Assembly: GCA_035048485.1 (NCBI GenBank)
Contig: CM068583.1
Span: 45,323,790-45,387,789, forward strand
Direction of reading: 5' to 3'
Length of the DNA: 64,000 nt
Source of the DNA: Pteria penguin
Lineage: Eukaryota > Mollusca > Bivalvia > Pterioida > Pteriidae
Below are positions 34,032 to 60,385 of the stretch, piece after piece. The position numbers and the translations under genes were made by a program. The stretch's first letter is position 1; each line of letters opens with the position of its first letter. Under the pieces are notes generated by a model, which saw only the letters and a list, made by a program, of their open reading frames with translations, made no database searches and was not told where the DNA came from.

Positions 34032-36550
34032 TTTACTTTTGTATTTTTATTTTAAAACATATAGGTTATTAACAAATTTAAACCTCAATTTGAAAGACAA
34101 TCAATCAAAAGTGCAACAGTTTCTATCTCTGGTACTACTTGTAGATTGATTTATCAGATTCTAAACATAAAATGGTAAAAAAAATCCTGCTAATTGTTAC
34201 CTTTCTTTCGACATTTCGTTGTATTACTTTGATTAGTCATTCCATAATAAATCAGCTATCAGATTGTGAATGGTCAGAGTTTTGATTTAAATTCTAAAGA
34301 GGCAATAAAACTTGCCAAAATCAGATCAGTTGATGCAATCTTTCATGAGGATATACAATAGGAAAACAGTCTAGAGTAAATCATATAAATGAAATCTAGT
34401 CTTATCTTTATTATCTTTATTTAACATACATCTAAGAATTAATGTTATCAAAGTATGGTGAACTGAAAATATTGAAAGAAGTGTATACAGCAGAGTCAGT
34501 AAAGTATACAGGCAGTGGGTTTTTTCTTTAAATCAGGTCCATTATAAGGACCCTAAACTCCCAATGAAAATTTCATTGTTTTGTTCTCAAATTTCTCTAA
34601 AGTTTTCCCAAACATTGATCTTTTAGCATCATGCAAATGGGGCAAAAAATTCCCAAATGAAAAGGTACAGGCACCTTTGAAAATGTTTTTAAAAAACGCT
34701 GACAGGGAATAAAAACACATCTCTTAAAATTGGTATGAGGATAGCACATCTCAACTAAAAACTATATTTTCATGCATTCTGAATGTATATATCCACCCTA
34801 TAGATTCCCTGACAGTATGTATAATATACAGTGACACCTGTAGGTGAATTAAATGTTCCTACCGTGGCAGTTACATGTACATTAACATACTTGTCTCATG
34901 GGGAGGTTTTCACTTCCTGACAGATTTTGTTGAAAAACCAAAATACTTGTACATGTAGGGAACCTTGAGTACTTCGTTCCTGCCAAGTATCATCTTAGTC
35001 CTTCAATGGTTCTGAAGAAGTTGAAAATGTGAAAAAAATAATGTATGAGCAGACTACAAACACCAGACAGTGCTCAGGGACAATAGCTCATTTGATCTCT
35101 CAGTTCAGGTGAGCTACATGTAATAAAACATAAAGGCTATTCACAACTATATTGATGTATAGCATAAACCATTGTAGGACCAGATCTCCCGTTGATCTGC
35201 AAACCTCTCAACAAGAAGTAGTTATCCACAGAATTTAGAATTTATTGCTAAAAATTTTATGTTTATAGAATTAATGTTTATTAGAAAATATCTATTTCAA
35301 AGGTTATTTGAAGTTTATGTCAAAATTAAGTATTCTGAATATCTTATGATATTTTTTTCAAGCTGTAATATAAGTTTCATATAAGTTGCTGCCAGGGTCA
35401 TTTGTATTTCACAAACACAGCTTGGATTTTGATCAACAAAGCATTCATTGGCCAACTTCTGTTAGGAAGCATCACTTGAAGGGTCATTTGAAAATTTCAT
35501 GTCTAAATTTAGTTTCCTTACTTTTTTTTCATTACAGTGTTTCTGATTTTAATAAAGGTCACTTCTCGCATACAGATAAATACACTGTTCAAACCCTGCT
35601 ATAGGCAAAGCTTTTTAAAGTTCATTTTACAATGAAACAAGTCTGTTTTTTTTTTTAATGTTTTGCAGCTCTCAATATGTGAACTGAGCCATTTTAGAAA
35701 AAAAATGTGAATAAAAGATTTTGACTTAGTGTATTTCTCATATGTTTTAGTTATTTCCTTAACTTATTCAATATAGAGAAGCAAATTTACAATTATGTGT
35801 CAGTTGTCCAAAACACAATAAGCATGAGATGTAAGAGAATACATGTATATGTATCTGCAAATTTTGACATGCAGTTGACAGACATGTTTGTGAAGTAATT
35901 GGGTCAGCTTTGGCATTTTGCAAATGGTATTCTGACTTTATTACTTTTTGTGTCATTTTCCGGATTTATTTAATATAGAGAAGTAATAAGGTATCTATTA
36001 ACCAATTTTTATTAGAAAATAACTGTTTCAAGGGTCATTTGTAAGTTTTATGCAAAATTTAATTTTCTGTATCTTTTAAGGAATTTTTCTCACTGTTTAT
36101 TTGAGCCAGCACTGGCAGCATTTTCTCTGGAGGACATTTTTGGGTTTCTTTTTGTTTTATTTTGCATCAAAATAGGTTGTAGAGGATTTACTTGCTTTAA
36201 ATCAAAAGCCTAGGTAATTTGAAAATTTCATTTTTGTATTTCTCGAGGTTTATGAAATATTTGTCTTGTTTAATATGGTCTGTACTGTTAAACTATAAGC
36301 TGATAAGTTTATAGTCATTTCTCAGTAATCAAAAACACAGACTGCAAGAGAATGTATGTACCTGCATATTTTTTCAAGCAGTCAATTGTTAGTGAATCAT
36401 CAATGAGCAAAATTTACTGAGGTGTCCAGTATAGGCCCATTTGGACTTCTTGTTTTTATAAGCTCACCACAATACTTAAAAGGGATACTGTAAGCATATT
36501 CAAGAGGAATATCATATTAACATTCAGTGTAATATAACTTTGTGCTGTAG
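34032..36550. other. Non-coding, with fragments of repeat family C
   Basis: A 3' end of family C (TTCAGGTGAGCT) stops at about 35116, preceded by GTTCTGAAGAAGTTGAAAAT. Near 36433-36460 the minus strand reads AAACAAGAAGTCCAAATGGG followed by CCTATA, the 5' end of a family-C relative in the other orientation. No exon found. The first coding exon of the R3HCC1L-type gene should lie somewhere upstream of 36551. Confidence 0.5.
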
Positions 36551-52090
<15,540 letters not shown>

Positions 52091-52620
52091 CCCATCCTCA
52101 ATATGAACTATGAATTCTCAACATCTTTTATCTTTATTAAATGTTTTGTTGATGTAGTAATAAAATAAGATAAATCAAGTGTGATATTTGGAAGTAAGTG
52201 AATAAATGTCAATATTTATATGCTTAAATCTGGATGCCTTGTTCTTTATCATTGTCTGTGTAAATAAATAACTGAATGGATTTTGTATATACATGTATTA
52301 TATCTTGCTAGGTGACTGTGAGATCAGAGAATTGTATTACATATATGATAATATCTATAATACAGAAGGTATATTACAGGTATATCTAACAATATATGTA
52401 ACAGTGGTTTTATGATTTCATTTTGATAGAAATTTGTTATTTTAGATACGCTTCATATCAAATATAAAGGTAATTATAAGAAATTCATGTCTGATATTTT
52501 GCAAAATTGGGATTTGTATTACAAATTTGATAAACTTTTGTCATTCCTTGTACATTGTAATAATTTATGTGGATTATGCTCTATGAAACTTACATGTATT
52601 TATTGATGATATATATATAA
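52091..52620 (+). other. Probable 3' UTR of R3HCC1L-type gene
   Basis: AATAAA at 52159-52164, 52201-52206 and 52263-52268. AT-rich throughout, no coding signal. Which signal is used cannot be told from sequence. Confidence 0.6.
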
Positions 52621-52622
52621 AA

Positions 52623-52988
52623 TTGAATAAATTCAATTCAGGACATACCTGGCTTGTAAAACTTTTATATCTCTGTACTAAAGAGTTCCTCTTATCAAAT
52701 GCAGTTGATGACAAGAAAGATAACTCTAATTTAGTCAAGAATAAAGCTCCAGGGTTGCCAGGAATATTGCAAATACAGATTTACTCTTGTCTTTTCACTG
52801 GAAAGGTTTCAGTTTCTTTGCTTCATTCTTTGCCTATACATGGCAATGAAAAATGCTTGAATCAGTCAATCAAAAAAGTTGACAAAACTCCAAATTTTCA
52901 TTTGGTAACAACATTAGATGTCACTATGAGTCTCTATGATAGACCATCAGAAGAAACTGGTTCAGTTTTTAGGCAAATCTATTCTTAA
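52623..52988 (+). CDS. Unassigned open frame, 121 codons
   Basis: The frame from ATG at 52623 runs to a TAA at 52986. An acceptor-like AAATTCAATTCAG at about 52629-52641 could instead make it a terminal exon beginning at HTWLVKLLYLCTKEFLLSNA. Composition looks coding-like and contains segments such as GILQIQIYSCLFTGKVSVSL and NFHLVTTLDVTMSLYDRPSE. I do not recognise a family, and no partner exon was found upstream. It may be a real small gene, a retrocopied exon or chance. Confidence 0.3.
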   Translation: MNKFNSGHTWLVKLLYLCTKEFLLSNAVDDKKDNSNLVKNKAPGLPGILQIQIYSCLFTGKVSVSLLHSLPIHGNEKCLNQSIKKVDKTPNFHLVTTLDVTMSLYDRPSEETGSVFRQIYS

Positions 52989-54420
52989 AATGAATAAGAA
53001 GAATATGACCTCTGTATTCTTTATGACTTAATAGTATTACCTTATCATTATTTGTGAATTATTTTGAATACATTTCTATAAATGAGGTCACTCAGGAAAT
53101 CTTCCAAGATTACTCTTCATTTCTCTCTCATTTTATTAAGTTGTTTATATTTCACGCATATATTTCTATAAGTCATTATATTTCTTGAATTTGCATCGAG
53201 CACACTACTTCAGGTTTAACATCACACTTGTAAAAGTCTGTCATTGCCAAGATGGAACTTTCCTCTAAAGGCAGAAACCAAGGAATTAATACTTGCTTCA
53301 GATTTTGCTCTTTATTTCTTCCAGTAAATGTTCAAAAATAAAAAAAAAAAACAGTCTATGTTCCTTACATTCCACTACGAAGAACAACCTGCACCAAAAT
53401 GATTCACTAAAGAAACTAGTAACAGAGTCAACCAGATCTAGAATCTGTCTACTATACAAACATGTAAAATTTGTAATTTGTTCATATACATTAGTATATA
53501 AATATCACCGATCCTTATGAATCAACTCTTTCTTTGACTGCAAATATCACACAAAAATGAACAACATGTAAACAGATGTTTTGTTCAATCATTCATCAGT
53601 GAATTCTCATTTATAATGAATTGAAATACCAAAGATATGGTTCCAATATTGGGAACTGACGTTTTCGTCTTTTGAAAAAAAACCCCAGATCTATCCACAT
53701 AAAGTATGCATTATTTAACTGATGGATATTTCAACAATTGTAATCAAAAGCTTAAACCATAAATAATACAGAACAATATTACTGGTATTAACTGCTAAGA
53801 CAAGCTAGTATGTATAGGACTGAAGGTTTCCTTCTTAAAAATAAAAATGAATGACATGCATACTGAGTAAGAATTCTCAGAATTACAAGCTCCTTATATT
53901 TTTATATTTAAACACCGATTCTGGTACATTTACAAATGTTGTAAGCTTAAATGTTCATTCTCTGTTATATAAAACAAGGGTCAAATCCTACCAAGATATT
54001 CTGATTCAAAGTCATGGGAGCTTGAATAATGTAAATTAATACGTCTACATGTACCAACCGTCTGGCAATAGTACAGTCTAACACAACTTCAGGTTTGGTT
54101 ATATGTCAATCGTTTCAATATTAGGGCCGCTACCTTCATGGTGTTCCACGTTTGACTAATTAGCACTAGAAAGAGTACTTTCTATTAGGGTATGGAATAC
54201 CTTTAGCAGTGTAATAGGTATTTTGTAATAAATGATCTAATACCGTATACGATACATGTAGCTTTGTGAAGTGCAAGAGAATATATTTCTGAAAAGTAAA
54301 GAAAGAAAAAAAAACAAAAAAAAAAAACCCAGTTGTATTTACTCATCTAGAAATATAATGGTTGCTCCAGTGTTGTAGAGAATATCTTGTAGTGGTTATC
54401 TAAAGCATTGAGGATATCTC
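52989..54420. other. Convergent intergenic region
   Basis: AT-rich sequence between the two convergent genes. It presumably includes the 3' UTR of the minus-strand BTB-NPH3 gene near its right side. Poly-A runs at about 53338-53352 and 54300-54327. No further exon recognised. Confidence 0.5.
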
Positions 54421-54719
54421 CTAGTATCGCAATGAATATGAGGAATAAGTTGGACGATAACTGCCGTAACTTAGCTGTCTATTTTTCGACCGAGAATTAT
54501 CGGACGATTTAAAATGTTTGTCGTATTTGTAGTCCATATCCTCTTCATAACTCATGTCTTGGTCTACAGCTTGCAGTGGTCGGAAAGTGTTATAGGGCGA
54601 TGACGTTGAGAGGTTGGACGTACCGACAGACAGTTTATTTCTCACAGCATTCAGTACATCTGTCGTAGAGTTATGACTATCATCAGAATGGTTATAGTCT
54701 TTGGTTGGCTCCATAAACT
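54421..54719 (-). CDS. BTB-NPH3 gene, exon 3 (C-terminal tail)
   Basis: Residues 514-611: FMEPTKDYNHSDDSHNSTTD, then VLNAVRNKLSVGTSNLS, a DMSYEEDMDYKYDKHF acidic-aromatic patch, and a basic, tyrosine-rich end. No domain recognised; probably disordered. Plant NPH3 proteins also carry a variable C-terminal tail after the core. Confidence 0.82.
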
Positions 54720-57700
54720 CTGCAAAATGTATTTTAAGAAACAGTGTCATATGCCACATTCAGTGCTTCTAAGTACTCAATTTTCTCGCCATATCATAGG
54801 GCATACATACATTCTGTAGATAAACGAGCCGGGATGTTATACAGCATTTTAAAGAACGATACCTGAATGTATTAAGTTTTTTCTCATGGTATTATTCCTT
54901 GTCGACTATAAAATGAATAGACACTATTTAGTGAGATAGGATCACGTGATCGATATAACTTGACAGTGGGCAAACAGTCAACAGATTGGTAACAATAGTT
55001 GTTACGTGATAAAGAGTATCTCCTTACGTGTTTTATGCATAATTCATAAAAGTTCTAAATACCTTCTCATATCTTATCTACCATATAAATTTCTTTTCAA
55101 AATGATAAAACTCAAAATTGTACACGATCTGGGTTGGATATGCGCCTTAGTAATTCTATAATATCTGCTTATATCCTGTTTAGTTAACTCCCCTTACAGC
55201 ATATCATTTTAAAAATCATTTCCACAGACTAGTTTGACCTATTAAATAAATCTGCTTATGATTTTATTACATACAGTGATACCCATTGAGACTTTATAAT
55301 GTAGTGTAATAGCATAAGGATTATTAGGTGTCTCTATTTAATATGTATCACATGTCTCAGTAACTCCGTCATCGTAAACACACACAAGTTTGGGGGGTTT
55401 TTTTTACTAAAGAATTACGAAATGTGTTAGAGCGGTTTTAATGCTTGAAGATAACATTTCTTGGTATCATTATCTTTGGAGTAAATTCTGCCGTGAAGAC
55501 CCTGTGACTTACACGATATCATTCAATAATCAGAAATCACAACCATATGACTTCAAATTATGCGATTCAATGTATTGTACGGGATAGATTTACAGATGTA
55601 GAGATTTGACTGTTACCTAATTCTGGTTCACGGCCCCCCAGGCTGCTGGAGAAAGATGTCTCCTTCAAACCGAGGCTTGGCATCGCATGTACACTGGTCA
55701 TAATGGGTGTAGACCTTTTCCCACGCTTTACTGCACTTTGTAGTCGCTTCACCTCGTCTTCCTGTTTCAATATCGTGCTTTTTGCGGTTTCTAACTCTCC
55801 TCTTAATCTTACACACAGAGCGAGAGCCCCTTTGGCAACGTATTCTGGAGGAACGATTGTGGATTTCTGAGCTCTTTGAAGCGTATCTTCGTTCAACAGT
55901 TCGAAATTTACAGTGTTGATTAGTTCTTGACGCTGGTCTGAAGAAAGCTTTTCATTTTCTATAAAACAAAATGCATTATATTCAGTATGGATAAAAATAT
56001 GACTTTGAGTCACTGAATATTATCATATTTAAAACAAAACCGATTGGAGTATCATTTAAACAAAATGAATTCTTCATTAATATCGTTTAAACGGGGAATC
56101 TCTGAAAGTCCAATGTTATTTGAATAAACCATCGACTTGACACCTTTGTATCTTCTAACTGAAACGATTTCCCGGTTAAATGATATCACTTAGAAGCTAC
56201 AATCATAATCACAGTTTTGGACTTACCCAGGTGGACATAGGCCTACCCCAAATAATGGATATACGTAAAGATGGAATATCATTTGATCAGTTAGTCTCAC
56301 AGGCAATCGTATAGTAAGGATGTGGGGAGGGATGGTTACTCCTAACATGTTACTCCTAACCATTCCTCCCCATCTCCTTACTATACGATTGCCTGTGGAT
56401 TAGGTGGTATCATATCCTCATTATATTGATGTAAGTTGGTTGATAATGCGATGAAGTTAACTTATAAGCATGACTTCATATTTCAGCGTCTTAATGGCAT
56501 TGAAATTGGTACTACTATACTAGTTTGATGATATCCGTTAATTTTGATATTTAGTGATATACTAGATAGCATCGTAATACTACTATCAGGAAGCCTCTAG
56601 ATGTAAATTAGGAGAACTCCTTCTAACTTCAGCAGGCAGTACTTCTAGACGGTACATGTATCAGTGTGTAAATGGGAAAAGCTGCCTGACCGACAATTCA
56701 GTGGATTCAAGTTCGAATATTGCAACAGTATTCATAAACATGACCATGGGCGTATCGTATTATACAATACAATTGTAAATACTAATAAAATATCAAATAG
56801 TTCAATGTCCATTCTTATCCTCGATTTAAAATGAAAATCACTTCAATTGACGTTCATCAGATTTAAATTGAATTTTTATATGTTCCATTATCGTATTTAT
56901 CATGCAAGTAATACAGTCAAGAGATATCGATTTGAGCTTGTGTGTAAATCGATTGTAGTCAAAGGAAACTTCATAAACAATTAATCGTGAATTCTCATTT
57001 ATCAACAGATCTACTCTTACCAAATGTAAGCTAACTGTACATATATCTAGAAGTATTTTATTTGTTATTGTTTCGTGATTAGGTACGAATGAAAGTGCTC
57101 TGAGAGAGCCATTGTTACTGAACATTTACGTAATAAATTGGATTACATGTAGTTAGTTTTGATATGAAGTCATTAACTTTAACAGTACATACATGTAATG
57201 AATTTTCAACAAAACTACGAGACATCTTCAAAACTTCCCAATAAACATAAGTAAGACGATTAAGGAGACAAAGACTATATTTCTTTTATCGACCCTGTTC
57301 AAAATTTACAGGAACTCTAGCCCAGAAGACAAGTCCGACACGTATAAACATTGTGAATACTTCATGGGATACATGAGCAACATTTCCCACTTATTTCTTC
57401 AAAATTACATTGATTGATTGATTATTGTTTTAACGTCACACCACGAATATTTCACGTATATGGTGACGGCATCTGCCTAATGCAGGGCATACAAATTTTG
57501 ACCTTTGCAACGGACCCACCCGAAGCAGTGAGGGATCTTTAACGTGCCATGCATACCACGACACGGGGCCTCGGTTTTTACTGTCTCATCCGAAAGACAT
57601 GACACCGGCATGACCAGAGCGGTACTCGAACCCCGGCCTCCCGATCAGGAGTCCGACGCGATACCACTAGGCCACGCCGGCTTCTTCAAAATAACAAGAA

Positions 57701-58965
57701 ACTATATAATGATTAACATTACTGCACTAATGTACTAAATTATTTTCGTCTTAAACTCAAGATGACATACCAGCTGTAAGAACATATTCCAAGATGTTAT
57801 ACATTTGGTCGTGGTTGCTCCTTGCGTCTTTCGGTACAACTGCAGCTAATAGTTTGAATGTTTCTGCTGTAAGTACACCCTTTCTGACCATCTCCGACAT
57901 ATACATGTCCACAATCCTACATGCTTTCTCGGATTGTCCATTTTCGGAATTACAGGATTCTACCACAATATTGTGAAGAAGGGAAGGAGATATTATACAG
58001 AGATCTTCCGCATTAAGCTTAGTAAGTAGCTCGCCAGCGGCCTTGACTAGCACCCGTCTACACTGACAACCGTTTGTTGTGGCAATGCGGATGACCTTCG
58101 TCAACCACTCTATGGTGACCACATTATCGTGTAATGATTCCTCGGGTAGTTCTAACAATATATTGTCTAAGATAGTAGAAATGTCAGCTTGTTTCTTTGA
58201 AGTTTTACTTTTAGATTTTAGGGATTTGGGAACTGGACCAGCAGACATGGTATCCCCTGCATCAGCAGATTTTTCACGTGTCTGCTTCTCGTCTGCTTCT
58301 TCCCGATCTACAGCAATACTGATGTATGACGTTGCTAATTCGGCTAGAAGAGTCACTCGCACTCCTTTCTCTCTTGCTGTTACCAGCATATTCACGAACC
58401 AATCTAATGGTAAACTTAACAATGCAATGACTGTCTTGTCTTCCCGTCGGTCTCCATGTTTCAATATGTTTGTCGGTGAGCTAAACTTGGTCGGCGGTTT
58501 TAGCCAGCAGTCGATTAAAGCATCAAAACATTGCGCAACAATCCCACACTCGTGTGCAGTGTTTCCTGCCGCTGAACAATAAAGCAGAAGAGACGAAATA
58601 CATGGAGTTGATCTACTCATTTTAGAAGATGTAATGGTATCTTTCAAAAACTTTTCGGAAGTTTCAATGAGGTTTCCCTGTCCGGCCATCTTCAAATATT
58701 CTGCAGCACAGCGAATTTGGACGATGTTATTTTTAGTCATGTTTATTGGCATGCTGTAGCAGAAATCGGCTACTATGCCGAAAATCTCGGGACCTCCGGG
58801 AAATTCTGGGAGATCGATCTTTGAAACATCTGGACTACGTGCAAGTTTGCAGAAATATTCTGACTTGGCATACAACGGGAACTTGTGAAGCTTGTGCTGT
58901 ACCCCGTTCACTTCTACCACAAGATCCGAAAGATCACCACTTTGACGAAATTTGGAGAAATCCAT
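54421..58965 (-). CDS. BTB-NPH3 domain protein, animal member
   Basis: Three exons, 57771-58965, 55617-55958 and 54421-54719, join in phase (1195, 342 and 299 bp) to a complete 611-residue protein; ATG at 58963-58965, TAG at 54421-54423. Residues about 10-110 are a BTB domain in the plant NPH3 style: HKFPLYAKSEYFCKL, IDLPEFPGGPEIFGIVADF, IVQIRCAAEYLKMAGQGNL. Residues about 170-470 follow the NPH3 domain order: LPLDWFVNMLVTAREKGV, ILDNILLELPEE, LCIISPSLLHNIVVES, then the lysine/aspartate-rich MVRKGVLTAETFKLLAAVVP and HDQMYNILEYVLTA. KLSSDQRQELINTVNFELL continues the domain on exon 2. A tyrosine/serine-rich tail ends in SYSLRY. In plants NPH3/RPT2 proteins act as substrate adaptors of CUL3 ubiquitin ligases and as phototropin partners. 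An adaptor role is plausible here by the BTB domain; the partner is unknown. Confidence 0.88.
55617..55958 (-). CDS. BTB-NPH3 gene, exon 2 (end of NPH3 domain, coiled coil)
   Basis: Residues 400-512. NEKLSSDQRQELINTVNFEL, QRAQKSTIVPPEYVAKGALA and LCVRLRGELETAKSTILKQE. In plants the same position reads like '[36 protein letters not shown]'. The charged heptad pattern ELETAKSTILKQEDEVKRLQ is a likely coiled coil, also seen after the plant NPH3 domain. Confidence 0.88.
56298..56397. repeat. 100-bp near-perfect palindrome
   Basis: The arm CACAGGCAATCGTATAGTAA followed by GGATGTGGGGAGGGATGGTTA is repeated inverted after a short spacer; the arms are about 41 bp with two or three mismatches. The centre has a direct repeat of GTTACTCCTAAC. 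It lies in the first intron of the BTB-NPH3 gene. Confidence 0.95.
57406..57681 (-). repeat. tRNA-derived SINE, family 2 (minus)
   Basis: 276 bp with an 11-bp duplication TTCTTCAAAAT (57395-57405, 57682-57692). On the minus strand the head has GGCCTAGTGGTATCGCGTCG, the B box GGGTTCGAGTACC and the central GGGTGGGTCCGTTGCAAAGG; the tail is TGACGTTAAAACAATAATCA. It sits 90 bp behind exon 1 of the BTB-NPH3 gene, inside intron 1. Confidence 0.93.
57771..58965 (-). CDS. BTB-NPH3 gene, exon 1 (BTB and most of NPH3)
   Basis: Residues 1-398 plus one base, ending HDQMYNILEYVLTA before GTATGTC. Start MDFSKFRQSGDLSDLVVEVN. A lysine/serine-rich insert (SLKSKSKTSKKQADIS, about residues 255-272) separates the two halves of the NPH3 domain. 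Such variable linkers also occur in plant members. A single large first exon is in keeping with the compact gene. Confidence 0.92.
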
Positions 58966-60203
58966 GTTTAAATCCGCCCTTTATAGCATTGAAATCTGTA
59001 AAGCACACTCCAAGTAATAGTGATTTACACCCTGTTTTAAATCCATTCAACTATAATTAATCCAATTAAACCGATTTTAAAACATGCAGCAGAATTTTAA
59101 ACTGTGTTGTTTAACGAATCGATTCGCCAATAAGGCATAGCCAGTGGTGTACTATGGAAGTATTTCACTACCTATTCTTAGTGTATTAATAAGATGGGTG
59201 TAACACGAGCACCCGTGTACATGGTGTTTATTTACAAAATACCGTTGACATTTACACCATGTGGTTTCGAGTTCGAACATGATCGCGGTGGCGGTTCGCT
59301 TTGTTCTTTAAATTATCGATCTCTGCTATGTACCTGCCTTATCTACGGTGTCAGTCAAGGAAAGGTTTAAATATTGTTGACATGCATGTAGAATTACATT
59401 TACAATGTTGATACAATGACGTATTTCTAGTGTATGTCATGTATCCAGATAGATTCGTATCGATTCAGGGGATGATCCAAGGAAAAGAGGTGTGGTGAGG
59501 AAGTCGGAAAATGGGGGGGGGGGGGGGGGGTGTCTTTACGTGCCAAGTCTACCGTGATATTGGACCTCAGCTTGAACCGACTTATCCGAAGGACCCCTAG
59601 GGAACCCAGGAAACTCCAATGAAATTGAAACCAGTATAACCCATTCTTGTGTAGAACACCTTAAACACAGACACGTGAGCATCGATCGTAAAATTATCCA
59701 AAAGAAAACAAATCTCTGGGAGAAAGTATGCATTCCTCTCTATACATTTTCTATATTCAAAGTGTTTAAGTGGTCAACATATATATAGGTAACAAATTTT
59801 TAATTTTGCATTTATAACAAACAGGTATTTTCATATGCGACTATACATCACTAACTAGAGGCAGCAGAGGACCGAGTTTCAAAGAATGCCACCGCTTCTG
59901 GCGGTCAACGTTTTTTATCCATTACCAACCACATGAAATCAGATAGAACGTATCAGATTTCTGTAAAGTGATAACCCTATTTTAAATATAACCATAACAA
60001 AAATATGCCCTTCTTGAATACTGTAATACATGTATTCAGTTTTTCATTCTAGGTAGCTTATCTGAAGTTTCTATTCACAAAGGTGTGTATCCTTTTGGAT
60101 TTACCCCGCCAAAAATATGCCTCTATACAGATCAAGAAAAATACAATCTGTTTTTCCGGAGTGCTTGAGTACACTGTACTTCATCCCTGCAAAGTTTCAA
60201 AGA
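58966..60203. other. Intergenic region upstream of BTB-NPH3 gene
   Basis: Presumed promoter region of the minus-strand gene; no certain promoter element. A run of 19 G or so at 59513-59531 is followed by a degenerate minus-strand piece of SINE family 2 (TTTACGTGCCAAGTCTACCG and CCGACTTATCCGAAGGAC, about 59534-59600). Confidence 0.5.
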
Positions 60204-60373
60204 TTTGGTTGGTTGATTGGTGTTTTACGTCGCTTTCAACAATATTTCAGTTATATCGCGACATGGAAGCAGGAGGTTACCAACCTCTTAAACATAGTGG
60301 CGCAACCCGGGAATCGAACCCGGATCGTCGGCGCCGCAAGCCAAGCGCTTAACCACTACACCACGCCTGCCCC
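60204..60373 (-). repeat. tRNA-derived SINE, family 1 (minus)
   Basis: 170 bp with a perfect 12-bp duplication AAGTTTCAAAGA (60192-60203, 60374-60385). On the minus strand A box TGGTGTAGTGG, B box GGTTCGATTCC, tail ACGTAAAACACCAATCAACC. Very similar to the copy at 44765-44938. Confidence 0.95.
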
Positions 60374-60385
60374 AAGTTTCAAAGA

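Noticed and set aside
56838..57125. Extra exon in BTB-NPH3 intron 1
   Set aside because: Exons 57771-58965 and 55617-55958 join in phase and continue the NPH3 domain directly; the 95-codon frame has no matching sequence.
58079..58582. 167-codon plus-strand frame opposite BTB-NPH3 exon 1
   Set aside because: The minus strand gives the recognised protein; the plus frame has no resemblance to any family.
58980..58988. CTATAAAG as TATA box of the BTB-NPH3 gene
   Set aside because: It lies only some 20 bp before the ATG, so a start site 25-30 bp downstream would fall behind the start codon.
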